Shown: positions 19,193 through 29,432 of the stretch, piece by piece
Layout of the letters: each line of letters begins with the position of its first letter
How positions within the stretch are numbered: the first letter of the stretch is position 1
Origin: Burkholderia cenocepacia
GTDB taxonomy: Bacteria; Pseudomonadota; Gammaproteobacteria; Burkholderiales; Burkholderiaceae
Reading direction: 5' to 3'
DNA length: 64,000 nucleotides
NCBI RefSeq assembly: GCF_014211915.1
Contig: NZ_CP060039.1
Location: 3,224,001-3,288,000 of the forward strand
Notes under the pieces: generated by a model
Told to the model about the DNA's origin: nothing
The model's database searches: none
The model's input: only the letters and a program-made list of their open reading frames with translations
Translations under genes and position numbers: made by a program

Positions 19193-19273
19193 GGGCGATT
19201 CTCCAAAAAGAACGACCGCGGCGCGTCACGCGCAGCGGTCACCCGGAAACTGGTGAGACGTTATGCAACCAGA

Positions 19274-19843
19274 TCAGGTTTTCGGCAGCGTGACACCGCG
19301 CTGCCCCTGATACTTGCCGCCGCGATCGGCGTACGACACGTCGCACACCTCGTCGCTTTCGAAGAAGAGCACCTGCGCGACGCCTTCGTTCGCGTAGATC
19401 TTCGCGGGCAACGGCGTGGTGTTCGAGAATTCCAGCGTGACGTAGCCTTCCCACTCCGGTTCGAACGGCGTCACGTTGACGATGATCCCGCAGCGCGCGT
19501 AGGTCGACTTGCCGAGGCAGACGGTGAGCACGGTGCGCGGAATGCGGAAATATTCGACGGTGCGGGCCAGCGCGAACGAGTTCGGCGGGATGATGCACAC
19601 GTCGCCCTTGAAATCGACAAACGAACCCTCGTCGAAGTTCTTCGGATCGACGATCGTCGAGTTGATGTTCGTGAAGATCTTGAATTCGTCCGCGCAGCGG
19701 ATGTCGTAGCCGTAGCTCGACGTGCCGTAGCTGACGATCCGGCGGCCGTCCTCGGACGCGCGGACCTGATCGGGCACGAACGGCTCGATCATCTTGTGCT
19801 CTTCGGCCATGCGCCGAATCCATTTGTCGGACTTGATGCTCAT
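19274..19843 (-). CDS. dcd: dCTP deaminase
   Basis: Deaminates dCTP to dUTP, the first step toward dUMP for thymidylate synthesis. The 189-residue length is standard for the trimeric dUTPase/dCTP deaminase superfamily. Conserved segments include [31 protein letters not shown], and the active-site region [23 protein letters not shown], ending with [12 protein letters not shown] separate gene on the minus strand between the SodC-like and decarboxylase genes. Confidence 0.97.
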
Positions 19844-19956
19844 ATCGGGGCGCCTGGAAACGCTGCGTGACGGTCAGGGGAAGGCCGCTCGCGCAGGGCG
19901 GCGGCCGGGAAAGGCGGACATTTTACGCGATCATCGGCTCACGCACGCGGCGGCCG

Positions 19957-20493
19957 TCAACGGATCACGCCGCAGGCCAGCGCGGGCCCCGCGCCATGCT
20001 GCGGAAACGCCGGGTCGCTCGAGTCGCGGTGCACCAGCGCCGCGCGGTTCATCGCCGAGCGCACGCCGTCGAGGGCCAGATCGGGCGCGACGATGAAGCC
20101 GGCCGCGACGCCGTTCGCATCCGCATGGATGTTGCCGAGATCGCCGGCGACGCGCGCGCCCGCGCGCAGCCGGTCGGCGGCCGGCGCGAACACCTGGCCG
20201 GCGCTCGAGCCGTCGCCCGCGTTGCAGTCGCCGCGCTCGTGCACCTGCAGTGCGTGATCGCTGTTCGGCGGCAGGCCGACCAGATTGTAGGTGACCTGCA
20301 CACCGTCCGGGCGCTCGACGAACGTCACCGCGCCGCGCGCCTGTGCGCCGACCGTCGGCTGCAGTTGCGCGTCGGCCCGTTTTTCGTGCGACGAGGAAAA
20401 GGAGGTACAGCCGGCCAGCAGGCCCAGCGCGGCGGCGGCCAGCAGCGCGCGCCGCGCGCGGCCGGCGCGCACGCCGTGATGTCGTTGTTTCAT
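19957..20493 (-). CDS. SodC-like lipoprotein lacking most Cu/Zn ligands
   Basis: A 178-residue protein with a lipoprotein signal (LLAGC, lipidated Cys29) and a Cu/Zn superoxide dismutase-like fold region from about 43 (GLPPNSDHALQVHERGDC, AGDLGNIHADANG, ACGVI). The disulfide pair Cys90/Cys174 is kept. In my alignment by eye to bacterial SodC, only His85, Asp118 and His155 of the seven metal-ligand positions remain. The first ligand His of the HxH pair is Gln83, the bridging His of the GGH motif is Val101, the ligand before GDLGN is Val115, and the intervening zinc His is absent. It is therefore unlikely to be a working superoxide dismutase and may be a structural or binding protein. The ATG at 20493 starts the signal peptide; frames further upstream add unlikely sequence. 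Confidence 0.82.
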   Translation of the reverse strand: MKQRHHGVRAGRARRALLAAAALGLLAGCTSFSSSHEKRADAQLQPTVGAQARGAVTFVERPDGVQVTYNLVGLPPNSDHALQVHERGDCNAGDGSSAGQVFAPAADRLRAGARVAGDLGNIHADANGVAAGFIVAPDLALDGVRSAMNRAALVHRDSSDPAFPQHGAGPALACGVIR

Positions 20494-20626
20494 TCGATCC
20501 TCATGCCGGCTGGCGGCCGTTTGACACGACGGCCGCGCCGGGCGGGTAAAGGGACCCGGGAAAAGTCGCCATGATACCGCGCCTCGCGGCGCCGTAAACA
20601 GCGTGAGGCCCCGCCCCGCAAGGGTT

Positions 20627-21718
20627 TTACGTATTTTGAACAACGATCGACGGGAACTTCGACGTCATGTCGCGCGATCGCTCGGCAATCGCCAGCGCGA
20701 CCCCGCGCGCGATGTCGCGGTAGCGACGCGCGAGCGCGCCGTCCGGCTCGGCCGCGACCGTCGGCGTGCCGCTGTCGGCCCGCTCGCGGATCGCGATGTC
20801 GAGCGGCAGGCTGCCGAGCACGTTCACGTCGTAATCCTTCGCCATCCGTTCCGCCCCGCCGGCGCCGAAGATGTGCTCCTCGTGGCCGCAGTTCGAGCAG
20901 ATGTGGATGCTCATGTTCTCGACGATGCCGAGGATCGGAATCCCGACCTTCTCGAACATCTTCAGCCCCTTCTTCGCGTCGAGCAGCGCGATGTCCTGCG
21001 GCGTCGTGACGATCACCGCGCCGGTGACGGGCACGCGCTGCGCGAGCGTGAGCTGGATGTCGCCCGTGCCGGGCGGCATGTCGACGATCAGGTAGTCGAG
21101 CTCGCGCCAGTTGGTCTGGCGCAGCAGTTGCTCGAGCGCCGACGTCGCCATCGGCCCGCGCCACACCATCGGGTTGTCTTCCTCGATCAGGAAGCCGATC
21201 GAGTTCGCCTGCAGCCCGTGGCCGACGAGCGGGTTCATCGACTGGTTGTCCGGCGACTCGGGGCGCTGGCCGTGGATGCCGAGCATCGTCGGCAGCGACG
21301 GGCCGTAGATGTCGGCGTCGAGAATGCCGACCGACGCGCCTTCCGCGGCGAGCGCGAGCGCGAGGTTGACAGCCGTCGTGCTCTTGCCGACGCCGCCCTT
21401 GCCCGACGCGACCGCGACGATGTTCTTCACATTCGGCAACAGCTTCACGCCGCGCTGCACCGTATGCGCGACGATCTCCTGCGACACGGCGACGCGTGCG
21501 TCGCGCACGCCCGGCACGGCCTGGAGCGCCGCGGCGACGCGTGCGCGCACGTCATCGTGCTGGCTGCGCGCCGGATAACCGAGCACCACGTCGAGCGCCA
21601 CGACATCGCCGTCGATCGCGACGTTGCGCACGCCCTTGTTCGCCGCGTACGGGCGGCCGGTATTGGGGTCGACGACTGCCGCCAGCGCGGCGTCGACTTG
21701 TGCCCGGTCAATGCTCAT
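20627..21718 (-). CDS. apbC: Iron-sulfur cluster carrier protein ApbC/Mrp (NBP35 family P-loop ATPase)
   Basis: A 363-residue cytosolic ATPase that carries and transfers [4Fe-4S] clusters. Residues about 1-85 are a MIP18/DUF59-type N-terminal domain. The deviant Walker A is ASGKGGVGKST near 105-115, followed by GILDADIYGPSLP and the switch-type VDMPPGTGD. The cluster-binding CxxC is in HICSNCGHEEHIFG. The ATG at 21718 has a GGAG Shine-Dalgarno 6 bases upstream; the frame remains open for 33 more codons but without a ribosome site. The gene is often next to metG in proteobacteria, and metG is close by here with an OmpA-family gene in between. Confidence 0.95.
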   Translation of the reverse strand: MSIDRAQVDAALAAVVDPNTGRPYAANKGVRNVAIDGDVVALDVVLGYPARSQHDDVRARVAAALQAVPGVRDARVAVSQEIVAHTVQRGVKLLPNVKNIVAVASGKGGVGKSTTAVNLALALAAEGASVGILDADIYGPSLPTMLGIHGQRPESPDNQSMNPLVGHGLQANSIGFLIEEDNPMVWRGPMATSALEQLLRQTNWRELDYLIVDMPPGTGDIQLTLAQRVPVTGAVIVTTPQDIALLDAKKGLKMFEKVGIPILGIVENMSIHICSNCGHEEHIFGAGGAERMAKDYDVNVLGSLPLDIAIRERADSGTPTVAAEPDGALARRYRDIARGVALAIAERSRDMTSKFPSIVVQNT

Positions 21719-22070
21719 CAAAACTCCGTGAAAACGTTTTTCTCGCGCGCAAACGTCAAAAAATATCAAATTACGCTGCGAAAATCGGGAAAAGTGAAAG
21801 AATCTGTTGCACGCCATTGCGCGAACGCGCGACCCGGCGCACTCTTCGCGTGCGGCATGCTATAGGGCCAAATCGGCCGCTCACCGCCTATATTGTAGAG
21901 GCTGACGCGTCGCGCTGCCCGAACAGCCACGCTGACGGACAGGGCATGCGACCGCCTCGGCGGCTGCCGCGAGCGCAGGCCGGCCCTCCTTTTTCGGACG
22001 GCCCGCGCAGGGAGCCATAACTGTTGTTTGTCGTCGTTGTCGACTCGTTCAACCAAGAGAGGAATCCAAG
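21719..22070. promoter_or_regulatory. Divergent intergenic region between apbC and the OmpA-family gene
   Basis: A 352-base gap with no supported gene. The left third is unusually AT-rich (runs of A/T around 21730-21785), which fits a promoter for apbC. A TATATT hexamer at 21889-21894 is a weak -10 candidate for the OmpA-family gene. The right third is GC-rich leader and ends in an agagagga-type Shine-Dalgarno (gagaggaatcc) before the ATG at 22071. No riboswitch or hairpin with a T tract is evident. Confidence 0.4.
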
Positions 22071-22718
22071 ATGAACATGAAAATCGCGACTCGCCTGTCC
22101 GTATTCGCACTCGCCGGCGCACTGCTGGCAGGCTGCGCCACGCAGCAAGGCAACAATACGGCCGTCGGTACCGGCACGGGCGCGGCGCTGGGCGCGGGGA
22201 TCGGGGCACTGGCCGGTGGCGGCAAGGGCGCGGCGATCGGCGCGGGCGTCGGCGCACTGGTCGGTGGCGTGACGGGTTACAACTGGCAGGCGATCAAGAA
22301 CAAGCTCGCACCGTCGGCGGCGCAGACGGGCACGCAGGTCACCGAGCAGCCGGACGGCTCGCTGAAGCTGAACGTGCCGAGCTCGGTCACGTTCGCGACG
22401 AACCAGTACGCGATCACGCCGGCGTTCACGCCGCTGCTGAACGACCTCGCGACGACGCTGAACCAGAACCCGCAAGTCACGGCATCGATCGTCGGCTACA
22501 CGGACAGCACGGGCTCGCAGCAGCTGAACCAGACGCTGTCGCAGAACCGCGCGCAAAGCGTCGTGAACGCGCTCGTGCAGCGCGGCGTGAACGGCGGCCG
22601 TCTGTCGGCGCAAGGCATGGGCCCGTCGAATCCGATCGCGGACAACGCGACCGAAGCCGGCCGCGCACAGAACCGCCGCGTCGAGATCTACCTGCGCGCG
22701 CCGCAACAGCATCAGTAA
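22071..22718 (+). CDS. OmpA-family outer membrane lipoprotein with glycine-zipper region
   Basis: A 215-residue lipoprotein. The signal peptide ends in LLAGC, giving a lipidated cysteine near residue 22. Residues about 35-68 are Gly/Ala-rich ([17 protein letters not shown]), a glycine-zipper type membrane segment. From about 105 there is an OmpA C-terminal peptidoglycan-binding domain with the [17 protein letters not shown] motif and the [10 protein letters not shown] and NRRVEIYL segments that contact diaminopimelate. It probably tethers the outer membrane to peptidoglycan, like YiaD or Pal-type proteins. A transcript end is likely at the T8 hairpin near 22901. Confidence 0.93.
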   Translation: MNMKIATRLSVFALAGALLAGCATQQGNNTAVGTGTGAALGAGIGALAGGGKGAAIGAGVGALVGGVTGYNWQAIKNKLAPSAAQTGTQVTEQPDGSLKLNVPSSVTFATNQYAITPAFTPLLNDLATTLNQNPQVTASIVGYTDSTGSQQLNQTLSQNRAQSVVNALVQRGVNGGRLSAQGMGPSNPIADNATEAGRAQNRRVEIYLRAPQQHQ

Positions 22719-23097
22719 GCGCGACCACGAGAGGAATCGTGCGGGCATCCTGCCCGCACAGCCCCGCCGGATAAGGCTTTCGGCGGAGCCGGTAACAAAT
22801 CGAAAAAATTTTCGAACTTCTGTCGCAGGCCGTGGTCAGTATTTACGGTACGTGGCTGGTGTTGCCGGCGCGTCACCATTCTCCTCTTGTCGTTGTTGCT
22901 CCGGGGCCGTATCCGCCCCGGTTTTTTTTGCCCGCAGAATTCATGCTGCATCGCAGCATCGCGCTGCCGGCCGCGGCATCTGGGTGACCTCCTCCCTGCA
23001 GCCGGCCGGTCCGCGGCACCCGCCCGCCGCGCGAGCCCGCGCCCCTGCTAGAATCGCAGTTTCCCGTCGTTTTTCCCGCTGTTCTTCTCCAGACCCT
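22719..23097 (+). other. Intergenic stretch before metG with two hairpins; possible 3' UTR-derived small RNA
   Basis: This 379-base gap contains no supported protein gene. It holds a perfect 9-base hairpin with no T tract (22739-22759), a cgaaaa/ttttcg element (22800-22813), and a strong terminator with eight T at 22901-22929. A TAGAAT -10-like hexamer (23049-23054) would then serve metG. The 140 bases between the first hairpin and the terminator could be the OmpA-gene trailer or a separate small RNA. Confidence 0.4.
22901..22929 (+). terminator. Rho-independent terminator upstream of metG
   Basis: The stem ccggggc/gccccgg has a seven-base loop and is followed by eight T. It is the only strong terminator between the OmpA-family gene and metG. 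Confidence 0.85.
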
Positions 23098-25254
23098 ATG
23101 TCCGCATCCGACCTCACTTCCGTGCAGGCTGCGGCGCCGCAAGGCAGCCGCCAGATCCTCGTTACGTCCGCACTGCCCTATGCCAACGGGCAGATCCACA
23201 TCGGCCACCTGGTCGAGTACATCCAGACCGACATCTGGGTGCGGACGCTGCGAATGCATGGTCATGAGGTCTACTACATCGGCGCCGACGATACGCACGG
23301 CACGCCGATCATGCTGCGCGCGGAGAAGGAAGGCCTGACGCCGAAGCAGCTGATCGACCGCGTGTGGACCGAGCACAAGCGCGACTTCGACAGCTTCGGC
23401 GTGTCGTTCGACAATTTCTACTCGACCGATTCGGAAGAAAACCGCGTGCTGAGCGAGAACATCTATCTCGCGCTGCAGGAAGCCGGCCTGATCGCCGAAC
23501 GCGAAATCGAGCAGGCCTACGACCCGGTCAAGGAAATGTTCCTGCCGGACCGCTTCATCAAGGGCGAGTGTCCGAAGTGTCACGCGAAGGACCAGTACGG
23601 CGACAGCTGCGAGGTGTGCGGCTCGACCTACCTGCCGACCGAACTGCTGAATCCGTATTCGGTCGTGTCGGGCGCGACGCCGGTGCGCAAGACCTCGAAG
23701 CACTACTTCTTCCGCCTGTCCGACCCGCGCTGCGAATCGTTCCTGCGCGAGTGGGTGAGCGGCCTCGCGCAGCCCGAAGCGACCAACAAGATGCGCGAAT
23801 GGCTCGGCGACGCCGGCGAATCCAAGCTCGCCGACTGGGACATCTCGCGCGACGCGCCGTACTTCGGCTTCGAGATCCCCGGCGCGCCCGGCAAGTATTT
23901 CTACGTGTGGCTCGACGCGCCGGTCGGCTACTACGCGAGCTTCAAGAACCTGTGCGAGCGCAACGGCATCGATTTCGATGCGTGGATCCGCCCGGGCTCG
24001 AAGGCCGAGCAGTACCACTTCATCGGCAAGGACATCCTGTACTTCCACACGCTGTTCTGGCCCGCGATGCTCGAGTTCTCGGGCCACCGCACGCCGACCA
24101 ACGTGTTCGCGCACGGCTTCCTGACGGTCGACGGCGCGAAGATGTCGAAGTCGCGCGGCACGTTCATCACCGCGCAGAGCTACATCGACACCGGCCTGAA
24201 CCCCGAGTGGCTGCGCTACTACTTCGCCGCGAAGCTGAACGCGACGATGGAAGACATCGACCTGAACCTCGACGACTTCCAGGCGCGCGTGAACAGCGAC
24301 CTCGTCGGCAAGTACGTGAACATCGCGAGCCGCGCGGCCGGCTTCCTGATCAAGCGTTTCGACGGCCGCGTGCAGGACAGCGCGATGAATCATCCGCTCG
24401 TCGCAAAGCTGCGCGATGCGATTGCGCAGATCGCCGCGAGCTACGAAGCACGCGAATACGGCCGCGCGCTGCGCCACACGATGGAGCTCGCGGACGAAGT
24501 GAACGCGTACGTCGACGGCGCGAAGCCGTGGGATCTCGCGAAGGACCCGGCCAATGCGGTCGCGCTGCACGAAACCTGCAGCGTGAGCCTCGAGGCCTTC
24601 CGCCTGCTGTCGCTCGCGCTGAAGCCGGTGATGCCGCGTGTCGCCGAAGCGGTCGAGGCGTTCTTCGGGATCGCGCCGCTCGCGTGGGCCGACGCCACGA
24701 AGCCGCTGTCGTCGGCGCAGCCGATCAAGGCGTACCAGCACCTGATGACGCGCGTCGATGCGAAGCAGATCGAAGCGCTGCTCGCCGCGAACCGCGATTC
24801 GCTGCAGGCCGAGGCAGCCGGCGCGGGCGCCGCGGGCGCCAATGCCGCGAAGGATGCGAAGAGCAACGCGAAGGCGAACGCGAAGCCGGCGGCCGTGAAC
24901 GGCGCCGACGACGCACCGATCTCGATCGACGATTTCGCGAAGATCGATCTGCGCATCGCGAAGATCGTCGCGTGCCAGGCGGTCGAAGGCTCGGACAAGC
25001 TGCTGCAGCTCACGCTCGACGTCGGCGAGGAAAAGACCCGCAACGTGTTCTCGGGCATCAAGTCCGCGTACCAGCCTGAGCAACTCGTCGGCAAGCTGAC
25101 GGTGATGGTCGCGAACCTCGCGCCGCGCAAGATGAAGTTCGGCCTGTCCGAAGGGATGGTGCTCGCCGCGTCGGCCACCGACGAGAAGGCGGAACCGGGC
25201 CTCTACATCCTCGAACCGCACAGCGGCGCGAAGCCCGGCATGCGCGTGAAGTAA
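23098..25254 (+). CDS. metG: Methionyl-tRNA synthetase
   Basis: Class I aminoacyl-tRNA synthetase of 718 residues. The HIGH-type motif is [11 protein letters not shown], the zinc knuckle has four cysteines ([17 protein letters not shown]), and KMSKS is in [11 protein letters not shown]. An Ala/Asn/Lys-rich linker (about 578-605) leads to a C-terminal tRNA-binding domain of the EMAP-II/Trbp111 type (from [14 protein letters not shown] to the end), which in this class promotes dimerisation. The ATG at 23098 sits 44 bases after a TAGAAT hexamer. No Shine-Dalgarno is evident; the frame is open upstream but unrelated to the family. A bidirectional terminator follows. Confidence 0.97.
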   Translation: MSASDLTSVQAAAPQGSRQILVTSALPYANGQIHIGHLVEYIQTDIWVRTLRMHGHEVYYIGADDTHGTPIMLRAEKEGLTPKQLIDRVWTEHKRDFDSFGVSFDNFYSTDSEENRVLSENIYLALQEAGLIAEREIEQAYDPVKEMFLPDRFIKGECPKCHAKDQYGDSCEVCGSTYLPTELLNPYSVVSGATPVRKTSKHYFFRLSDPRCESFLREWVSGLAQPEATNKMREWLGDAGESKLADWDISRDAPYFGFEIPGAPGKYFYVWLDAPVGYYASFKNLCERNGIDFDAWIRPGSKAEQYHFIGKDILYFHTLFWPAMLEFSGHRTPTNVFAHGFLTVDGAKMSKSRGTFITAQSYIDTGLNPEWLRYYFAAKLNATMEDIDLNLDDFQARVNSDLVGKYVNIASRAAGFLIKRFDGRVQDSAMNHPLVAKLRDAIAQIAASYEAREYGRALRHTMELADEVNAYVDGAKPWDLAKDPANAVALHETCSVSLEAFRLLSLALKPVMPRVAEAVEAFFGIAPLAWADATKPLSSAQPIKAYQHLMTRVDAKQIEALLAANRDSLQAEAAGAGAAGANAAKDAKSNAKANAKPAAVNGADDAPISIDDFAKIDLRIAKIVACQAVEGSDKLLQLTLDVGEEKTRNVFSGIKSAYQPEQLVGKLTVMVANLAPRKMKFGLSEGMVLAASATDEKAEPGLYILEPHSGAKPGMRVK

Positions 25255-25280
25255 GTCGAACGCGCAGTTGCTGCTTGCGC

Positions 25281-25320
25281 AAAAAAGCCCCGCACGAGTT
25301 GCATCGTGCGGGGCTTTTTT
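25281..25320. terminator. Bidirectional terminator between metG and tamB
   Basis: A long perfect stem, aaaaaagccccgcacga with tcgtgcggggctttttt, has a six-base loop. It has T runs for both strands and lies between convergent genes. Confidence 0.9.
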
Positions 25321-25348
25321 ATTGCTGCCCGGTATGCCGCGCCCTTCG

Positions 25349-28300
25349 TCAGCGCTGCCCGAACCAACGGTCGAACCGCCGCGTGTAGTTCAGGTCGACG
25401 CCCTGGAACGTGCCGCCGTACGCGGACACCGACCAGAAGCGCGTCAGGTTGATCGTCGCCTTGAACGCGTTGGCCGCCGATTGCAGCCCCTGCTCGAAGC
25501 CGAGCACGAACCGCTCGTTGATCGCCTTCGACACCAGCACGACCTGCGGATCGGTCAGGCCGACCTCGCTGCGGCCGACCGACACCTCGTCGAGACCGAA
25601 GGTCTGCGCGACCCGCTTGCCGGTCACGCTGCCGAGCAGCCCGAGCGCCGCCGTCATCGCCCCCTGCTGGCCGACGTTGTTGCCCTGGTCGGTGCCGTGC
25701 CCGAACAACAGCCACGACAGCTTTTCGTTGTCCGTGACGTTCGGCTCCGACACGAGCTTGACCGTCAGCGACTGGATCGTGCCCGTCACCTGCACGCCGG
25801 CCTCGACCTCCTGGTTGCGCCGCATCGCAAGGATGTTGACGCCCGGGTTCGACACGGGGCCGTTGAACGTGAAGAAGCCGTTCTCGATCGCGAGCTTGCG
25901 GCCGAACGTCGTGTACGTCGAGCCTTCGGTCACGCGCACGTTGCCGACCGCGCGCAGCGGCACGCCCGGCGCGCTCATCACGGTGATCGTGCCGCGCAGC
26001 CCGAGATCCGCGCCGTGGCCCTTGAAGCGGAAGTTGTTGCCGAGCCCGACGTCGATGTTCGCGCGCGGCGCCAGCGACGGCGCCGGCTTGTTTTCAACCG
26101 GCTTCGGCTTCGCGGCCGCGGTGCCGGTGGGCGTCTCGCCGCGCACCGTGCCGTCCGGCTGCACGATCACGACGTCGTCGGACAGGTGCGGCGCCGATTG
26201 CTCGGGCAGGTCGAACAGCGCGCGGTCGACCACGAACTTGCCGTCGATCGACAGCGCGCCGCGCGGCCCGTCGTTCGCGACGGTGGCCTTGCCCGACAGC
26301 GACAGCTTGCGGTCCGGCGCCGCGAACAGTTCGAGCTTGTCCGCGACGATGCTGGCGGTCAGGTCCGGCGCCTCGCCGTCGAGCCGCACGCGGCCGAGCG
26401 CGCGCAGCGTGCCGTCGCCGCCGTGAAATTCGACCTGCTGGAATTCGACGAGGTTGTCCGACAGCTTCACGCGCACGATGCCGTCCTTCAACTGCACGCC
26501 CTGGTCGATCAGCGTCGCGGAAAGCTCGTCGCCCGTCAGCGTCCCCGACAGGTTCGGTTTCACCGGCGTGCCGGAGACCGTGAGCTTCAGCGCCGCGCGC
26601 CCGCCGAGCAGGTAGCTCGGCCCGAACAGGTTGCCGGTGGTCTTCAGCGCCGGAATGTCGGCGTCGATGCGGCCCGCCAGCGGACCGTCGTCGACCATGC
26701 CGAACACGCCGTCGCGCAGCGCGAACGGCACCGTGACGTTCGCGTCGAGCGTGCCGATCCGGCTCGCCTTCGCGAGCGCCGTCACGTTGAGCCGGTTGCC
26801 GGGCGCGAAGCTCGCGCGGGCGGACAGGTCGGTCAGGCCGAGCGATGCGATACCGCGCCCGGTCTCGATCGTCACGTCGCCGCCGCGTCGCTTCACCTGC
26901 ACGTAGCCCGTCGCGTTCGCGCCGAGTGCGAAATCCCAGTCGGCATCGAGCATGACGTCGGTCCGCACCGGCGGCCGCTGGCCGGTCAGCGCCTGGCGAA
27001 CCTCGAGGAAACGCGCGACCGACGCGCCGGTCACGGCGCCCGCCGAGCGCATCTGGCCGCGGTCGAACACGAACGATTTCAGGTCGATCGCCGCGCCTTC
27101 GAGCGTGAGCCGCGTCGCGCCGAGCGTCACGCGGCCGGCGCCGGCCGATATGGTCAGCGGCGCCTGCAGCGCGAGCGCCGGCGTGCCGCGATTCGCGAGC
27201 CGCGTGACGGTGCCGTCCCAGCGCATGCCGTCGCGGTTCTCGACCACGCCACCGTTCGCCGCGAGCGTCAGGTCGATCACGCGGCCGCCGGCCACTCCGA
27301 GCGCCGACGCGTCGAGCGTGTGCTTCGCGCGCGTGCCGTCGAGGTTCGCGCGCAACGATTTCAGCTGGAACGAACCGAGCGCGATGTCGGACGCGTCGGC
27401 CGTGAACACGAGCGCGCCGTGCGCGCCATCGCGGATGTCCGCGCGGCCCTGGGCGGTGCCGATCCGGTTCGACCCGACGACGACGTGCTCGGCCTTGTAG
27501 GTCGCCGTCACGTTCGGATGCGCGAAGCTGCCGGTCAGGTCGCCTTGCGCCTGCACGAGCCCCTGGACGCCGAAGCCGAGCCGGTCGAGCTGCGGCGCGT
27601 CGACGACGAAGCGCAGCCGGTCGCCGGGCGCGCCGAAGCTGCCGCGCAGGTCGACGTGGTTGCCGGCGATCGACAGGTTCGCGTTGCTCGGCAGGATTCG
27701 CGAGCCGGCGAGCTGCACGACGCCGGCGCCGGTCAGCGGCACGCCGTCGTACAGGCTGTCGGCGAGCTTGAAGGTCGCCTTCGTCGACACCTGCGGCGCG
27801 AACGCGCCCGACGCGGTCAACGTGCCCGATACGCGTGTCTCGCCGCGCTTGGCCGGGGCCTTGGCGGCCGTCGCGGGCGCCTTGCCGCCGCCCGCCTTCG
27901 GCGCGCTCATCGCGGCGAGCAGCAGCGGATCGAACGCGGTGAGCGTCGCCTTCGCGTCGTAGCTCGAATGCGCGTCGTGGCGGAACACGCCCGTCAGGTC
28001 GATGCGCCCCTTGCCGGCCGTCACGCGCGTGTCGCTCAGCACGGTCTGCTGCTGCGTGAGCGCGACCTTGGCGCGTGCGCCGAGCGCGAGCTTCGGATCG
28101 TTCAGGTTGAAATCGACGGTCGTCACGTCGCCGGCGAGCGTCACGCCGAGCGGGCCGCCGAGGCGCATCGGCCGCAGCTCGGCGACGAACGCGTTCAGGT
28201 CGAGGTTCGCGACCTTCAGGTCGAAGCGGCCCTTGCCGCCCGTGAGCGTGCCGCCGCCGGTCACGCTGCCGTCGCGGATCAGCTTCAGCGCGAGGCCGTC

Positions 28301-29392
28301 GATCCGTTGCGCGTGCGCATCGAGATGCACGGTCGCATGCGCGTCGATCACCGGCAGCAGATGGTCGCCGAGCGTGCCCGGCTTCGCGTTGACGATCGAT
28401 ACCGGGCCCGTCACCGCGAAACCCTTCGCGGGCGCCGAGCCTGCCGGCGCGCTCACCGGTGCGAGTTCCGCGCGCACCGCCAGGTCGGCCGCGGGCGCGC
28501 CGGGCGACAACGCTTGCGGGTTCACGTGGTCGAACGCGAGCGACGCGCGCGTGAGCGGCACCGTGCCGAACGGCGCGGCCTCGACGTGTGCGCGCCCGTT
28601 CAGCTTCATCCCGCTCGCGTCGACGTCGGCGACGAGCGCCTCGAGCGAGCCCGACACGCGGGCCCGCGCGTCGACCGGCTCGTCCGACAGCTTGCCCGCG
28701 TAGGTCGCTTCACCGGTCAGCGCGAACGGCTTCACGCCGTCGAGCTTCGCGCGCGCGGTCAGCGCGCCGTACGGCGTATCGACGCCGTCGAGCACGAGTT
28801 CATGGTGACGGCCGTCGCTGCGGCCGTTCAGCGCGAGATGGTCGAGCTGCGTCGTCGACGTGCCTTCGTGAATGGCGAGGCGATCGACGCGCAGGTCGTC
28901 GATCCGCACCTGCAGCGGCAGGCTCAGGTCCTGCGGCGTCGTACTCGGCGTCGACGGCCCCGGCGCGATCCGCACGTCGATCGTGCCCGCGCGCAGATAG
29001 GCGATGGACAGCCGCCACGGCGCGCGGGTCAATGCCCAGCGGCCGTCGAGCCGGTCGATGCGCACCTCGGTGCCGGTGCCGTCGGGGCTCGTCCATGCGA
29101 ACCCGCGCAAGCGCACGCCGGTCGCGAGCGAACCGCCTTCGAGCGTGCCCGCGAGCCGCGTGCCGAGCACCTTGCCGGCCACCTGCCACGCGAGCCGCGT
29201 CCCGCGCTCGGTCGTCACCGCGCCCAGCACGAGCGCCGCCGCCAGCACGACGAGCAGCACGACCGTCGCGAGCGTCCACGCAATGACACGCCACGCGCGG
29301 CCGCGACGCGGCGCGCGCGGCGGCGTGTCGGGTGCGCCGTCGGGCGAATCCGGATCGTGAGGCGGCGGCGTGTCGTTCGGGTCCTTCGTCAT
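25349..29392 (-). CDS. tamB: Translocation and assembly module subunit TamB (inner-membrane-anchored AsmA-like protein)
   Basis: A 1347-residue protein with a short cytosolic Pro/Asp-rich N-terminus, one membrane anchor (about 33-57) and a very long periplasmic beta-rich region. It ends in the TamB/DUF490 domain (from about 1000 onward: LVSEPNVTDNEKLSWLLFGHG, SVTGKRVAQTFGLDEVSVG). TamB proteins span the periplasm, work with TamA, and have been linked to autotransporter assembly and to phospholipid transport. I use the ATG at 29392; an in-frame TTG at 29419, closer to the tamA stop, is possible, and neither has a good Shine-Dalgarno. The gap to tamA is about 40 bases, so the two form an operon. 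Confidence 0.93.
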   Translation of the reverse strand: MTKDPNDTPPPHDPDSPDGAPDTPPRAPRRGRAWRVIAWTLATVVLLVVLAAALVLGAVTTERGTRLAWQVAGKVLGTRLAGTLEGGSLATGVRLRGFAWTSPDGTGTEVRIDRLDGRWALTRAPWRLSIAYLRAGTIDVRIAPGPSTPSTTPQDLSLPLQVRIDDLRVDRLAIHEGTSTTQLDHLALNGRSDGRHHELVLDGVDTPYGALTARAKLDGVKPFALTGEATYAGKLSDEPVDARARVSGSLEALVADVDASGMKLNGRAHVEAAPFGTVPLTRASLAFDHVNPQALSPGAPAADLAVRAELAPVSAPAGSAPAKGFAVTGPVSIVNAKPGTLGDHLLPVIDAHATVHLDAHAQRIDGLALKLIRDGSVTGGGTLTGGKGRFDLKVANLDLNAFVAELRPMRLGGPLGVTLAGDVTTVDFNLNDPKLALGARAKVALTQQQTVLSDTRVTAGKGRIDLTGVFRHDAHSSYDAKATLTAFDPLLLAAMSAPKAGGGKAPATAAKAPAKRGETRVSGTLTASGAFAPQVSTKATFKLADSLYDGVPLTGAGVVQLAGSRILPSNANLSIAGNHVDLRGSFGAPGDRLRFVVDAPQLDRLGFGVQGLVQAQGDLTGSFAHPNVTATYKAEHVVVGSNRIGTAQGRADIRDGAHGALVFTADASDIALGSFQLKSLRANLDGTRAKHTLDASALGVAGGRVIDLTLAANGGVVENRDGMRWDGTVTRLANRGTPALALQAPLTISAGAGRVTLGATRLTLEGAAIDLKSFVFDRGQMRSAGAVTGASVARFLEVRQALTGQRPPVRTDVMLDADWDFALGANATGYVQVKRRGGDVTIETGRGIASLGLTDLSARASFAPGNRLNVTALAKASRIGTLDANVTVPFALRDGVFGMVDDGPLAGRIDADIPALKTTGNLFGPSYLLGGRAALKLTVSGTPVKPNLSGTLTGDELSATLIDQGVQLKDGIVRVKLSDNLVEFQQVEFHGGDGTLRALGRVRLDGEAPDLTASIVADKLELFAAPDRKLSLSGKATVANDGPRGALSIDGKFVVDRALFDLPEQSAPHLSDDVVIVQPDGTVRGETPTGTAAAKPKPVENKPAPSLAPRANIDVGLGNNFRFKGHGADLGLRGTITVMSAPGVPLRAVGNVRVTEGSTYTTFGRKLAIENGFFTFNGPVSNPGVNILAMRRNQEVEAGVQVTGTIQSLTVKLVSEPNVTDNEKLSWLLFGHGTDQGNNVGQQGAMTAALGLLGSVTGKRVAQTFGLDEVSVGRSEVGLTDPQVVLVSKAINERFVLGFEQGLQSAANAFKATINLTRFWSVSAYGGTFQGVDLNYTRRFDRWFGQR

Positions 29393-29432
29393 GCGGTTCG
29401 TCGTGCGGGTCGTCGTCAATAGGACGGCGGGT

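Noticed and set aside
16976..19870. A 964-codon open frame antisense to the decarboxylase and dcd genes
   Set aside because: It spans two real genes on the other strand and its translation is a low-complexity Arg/Val/Ala-rich sequence.
25268..29422. A 1384-codon open frame on the strand opposite tamB
   Set aside because: It is an antisense shadow produced by high GC and codon bias. It is Arg-rich with no domain, and tamB on the other strand has clear family motifs.
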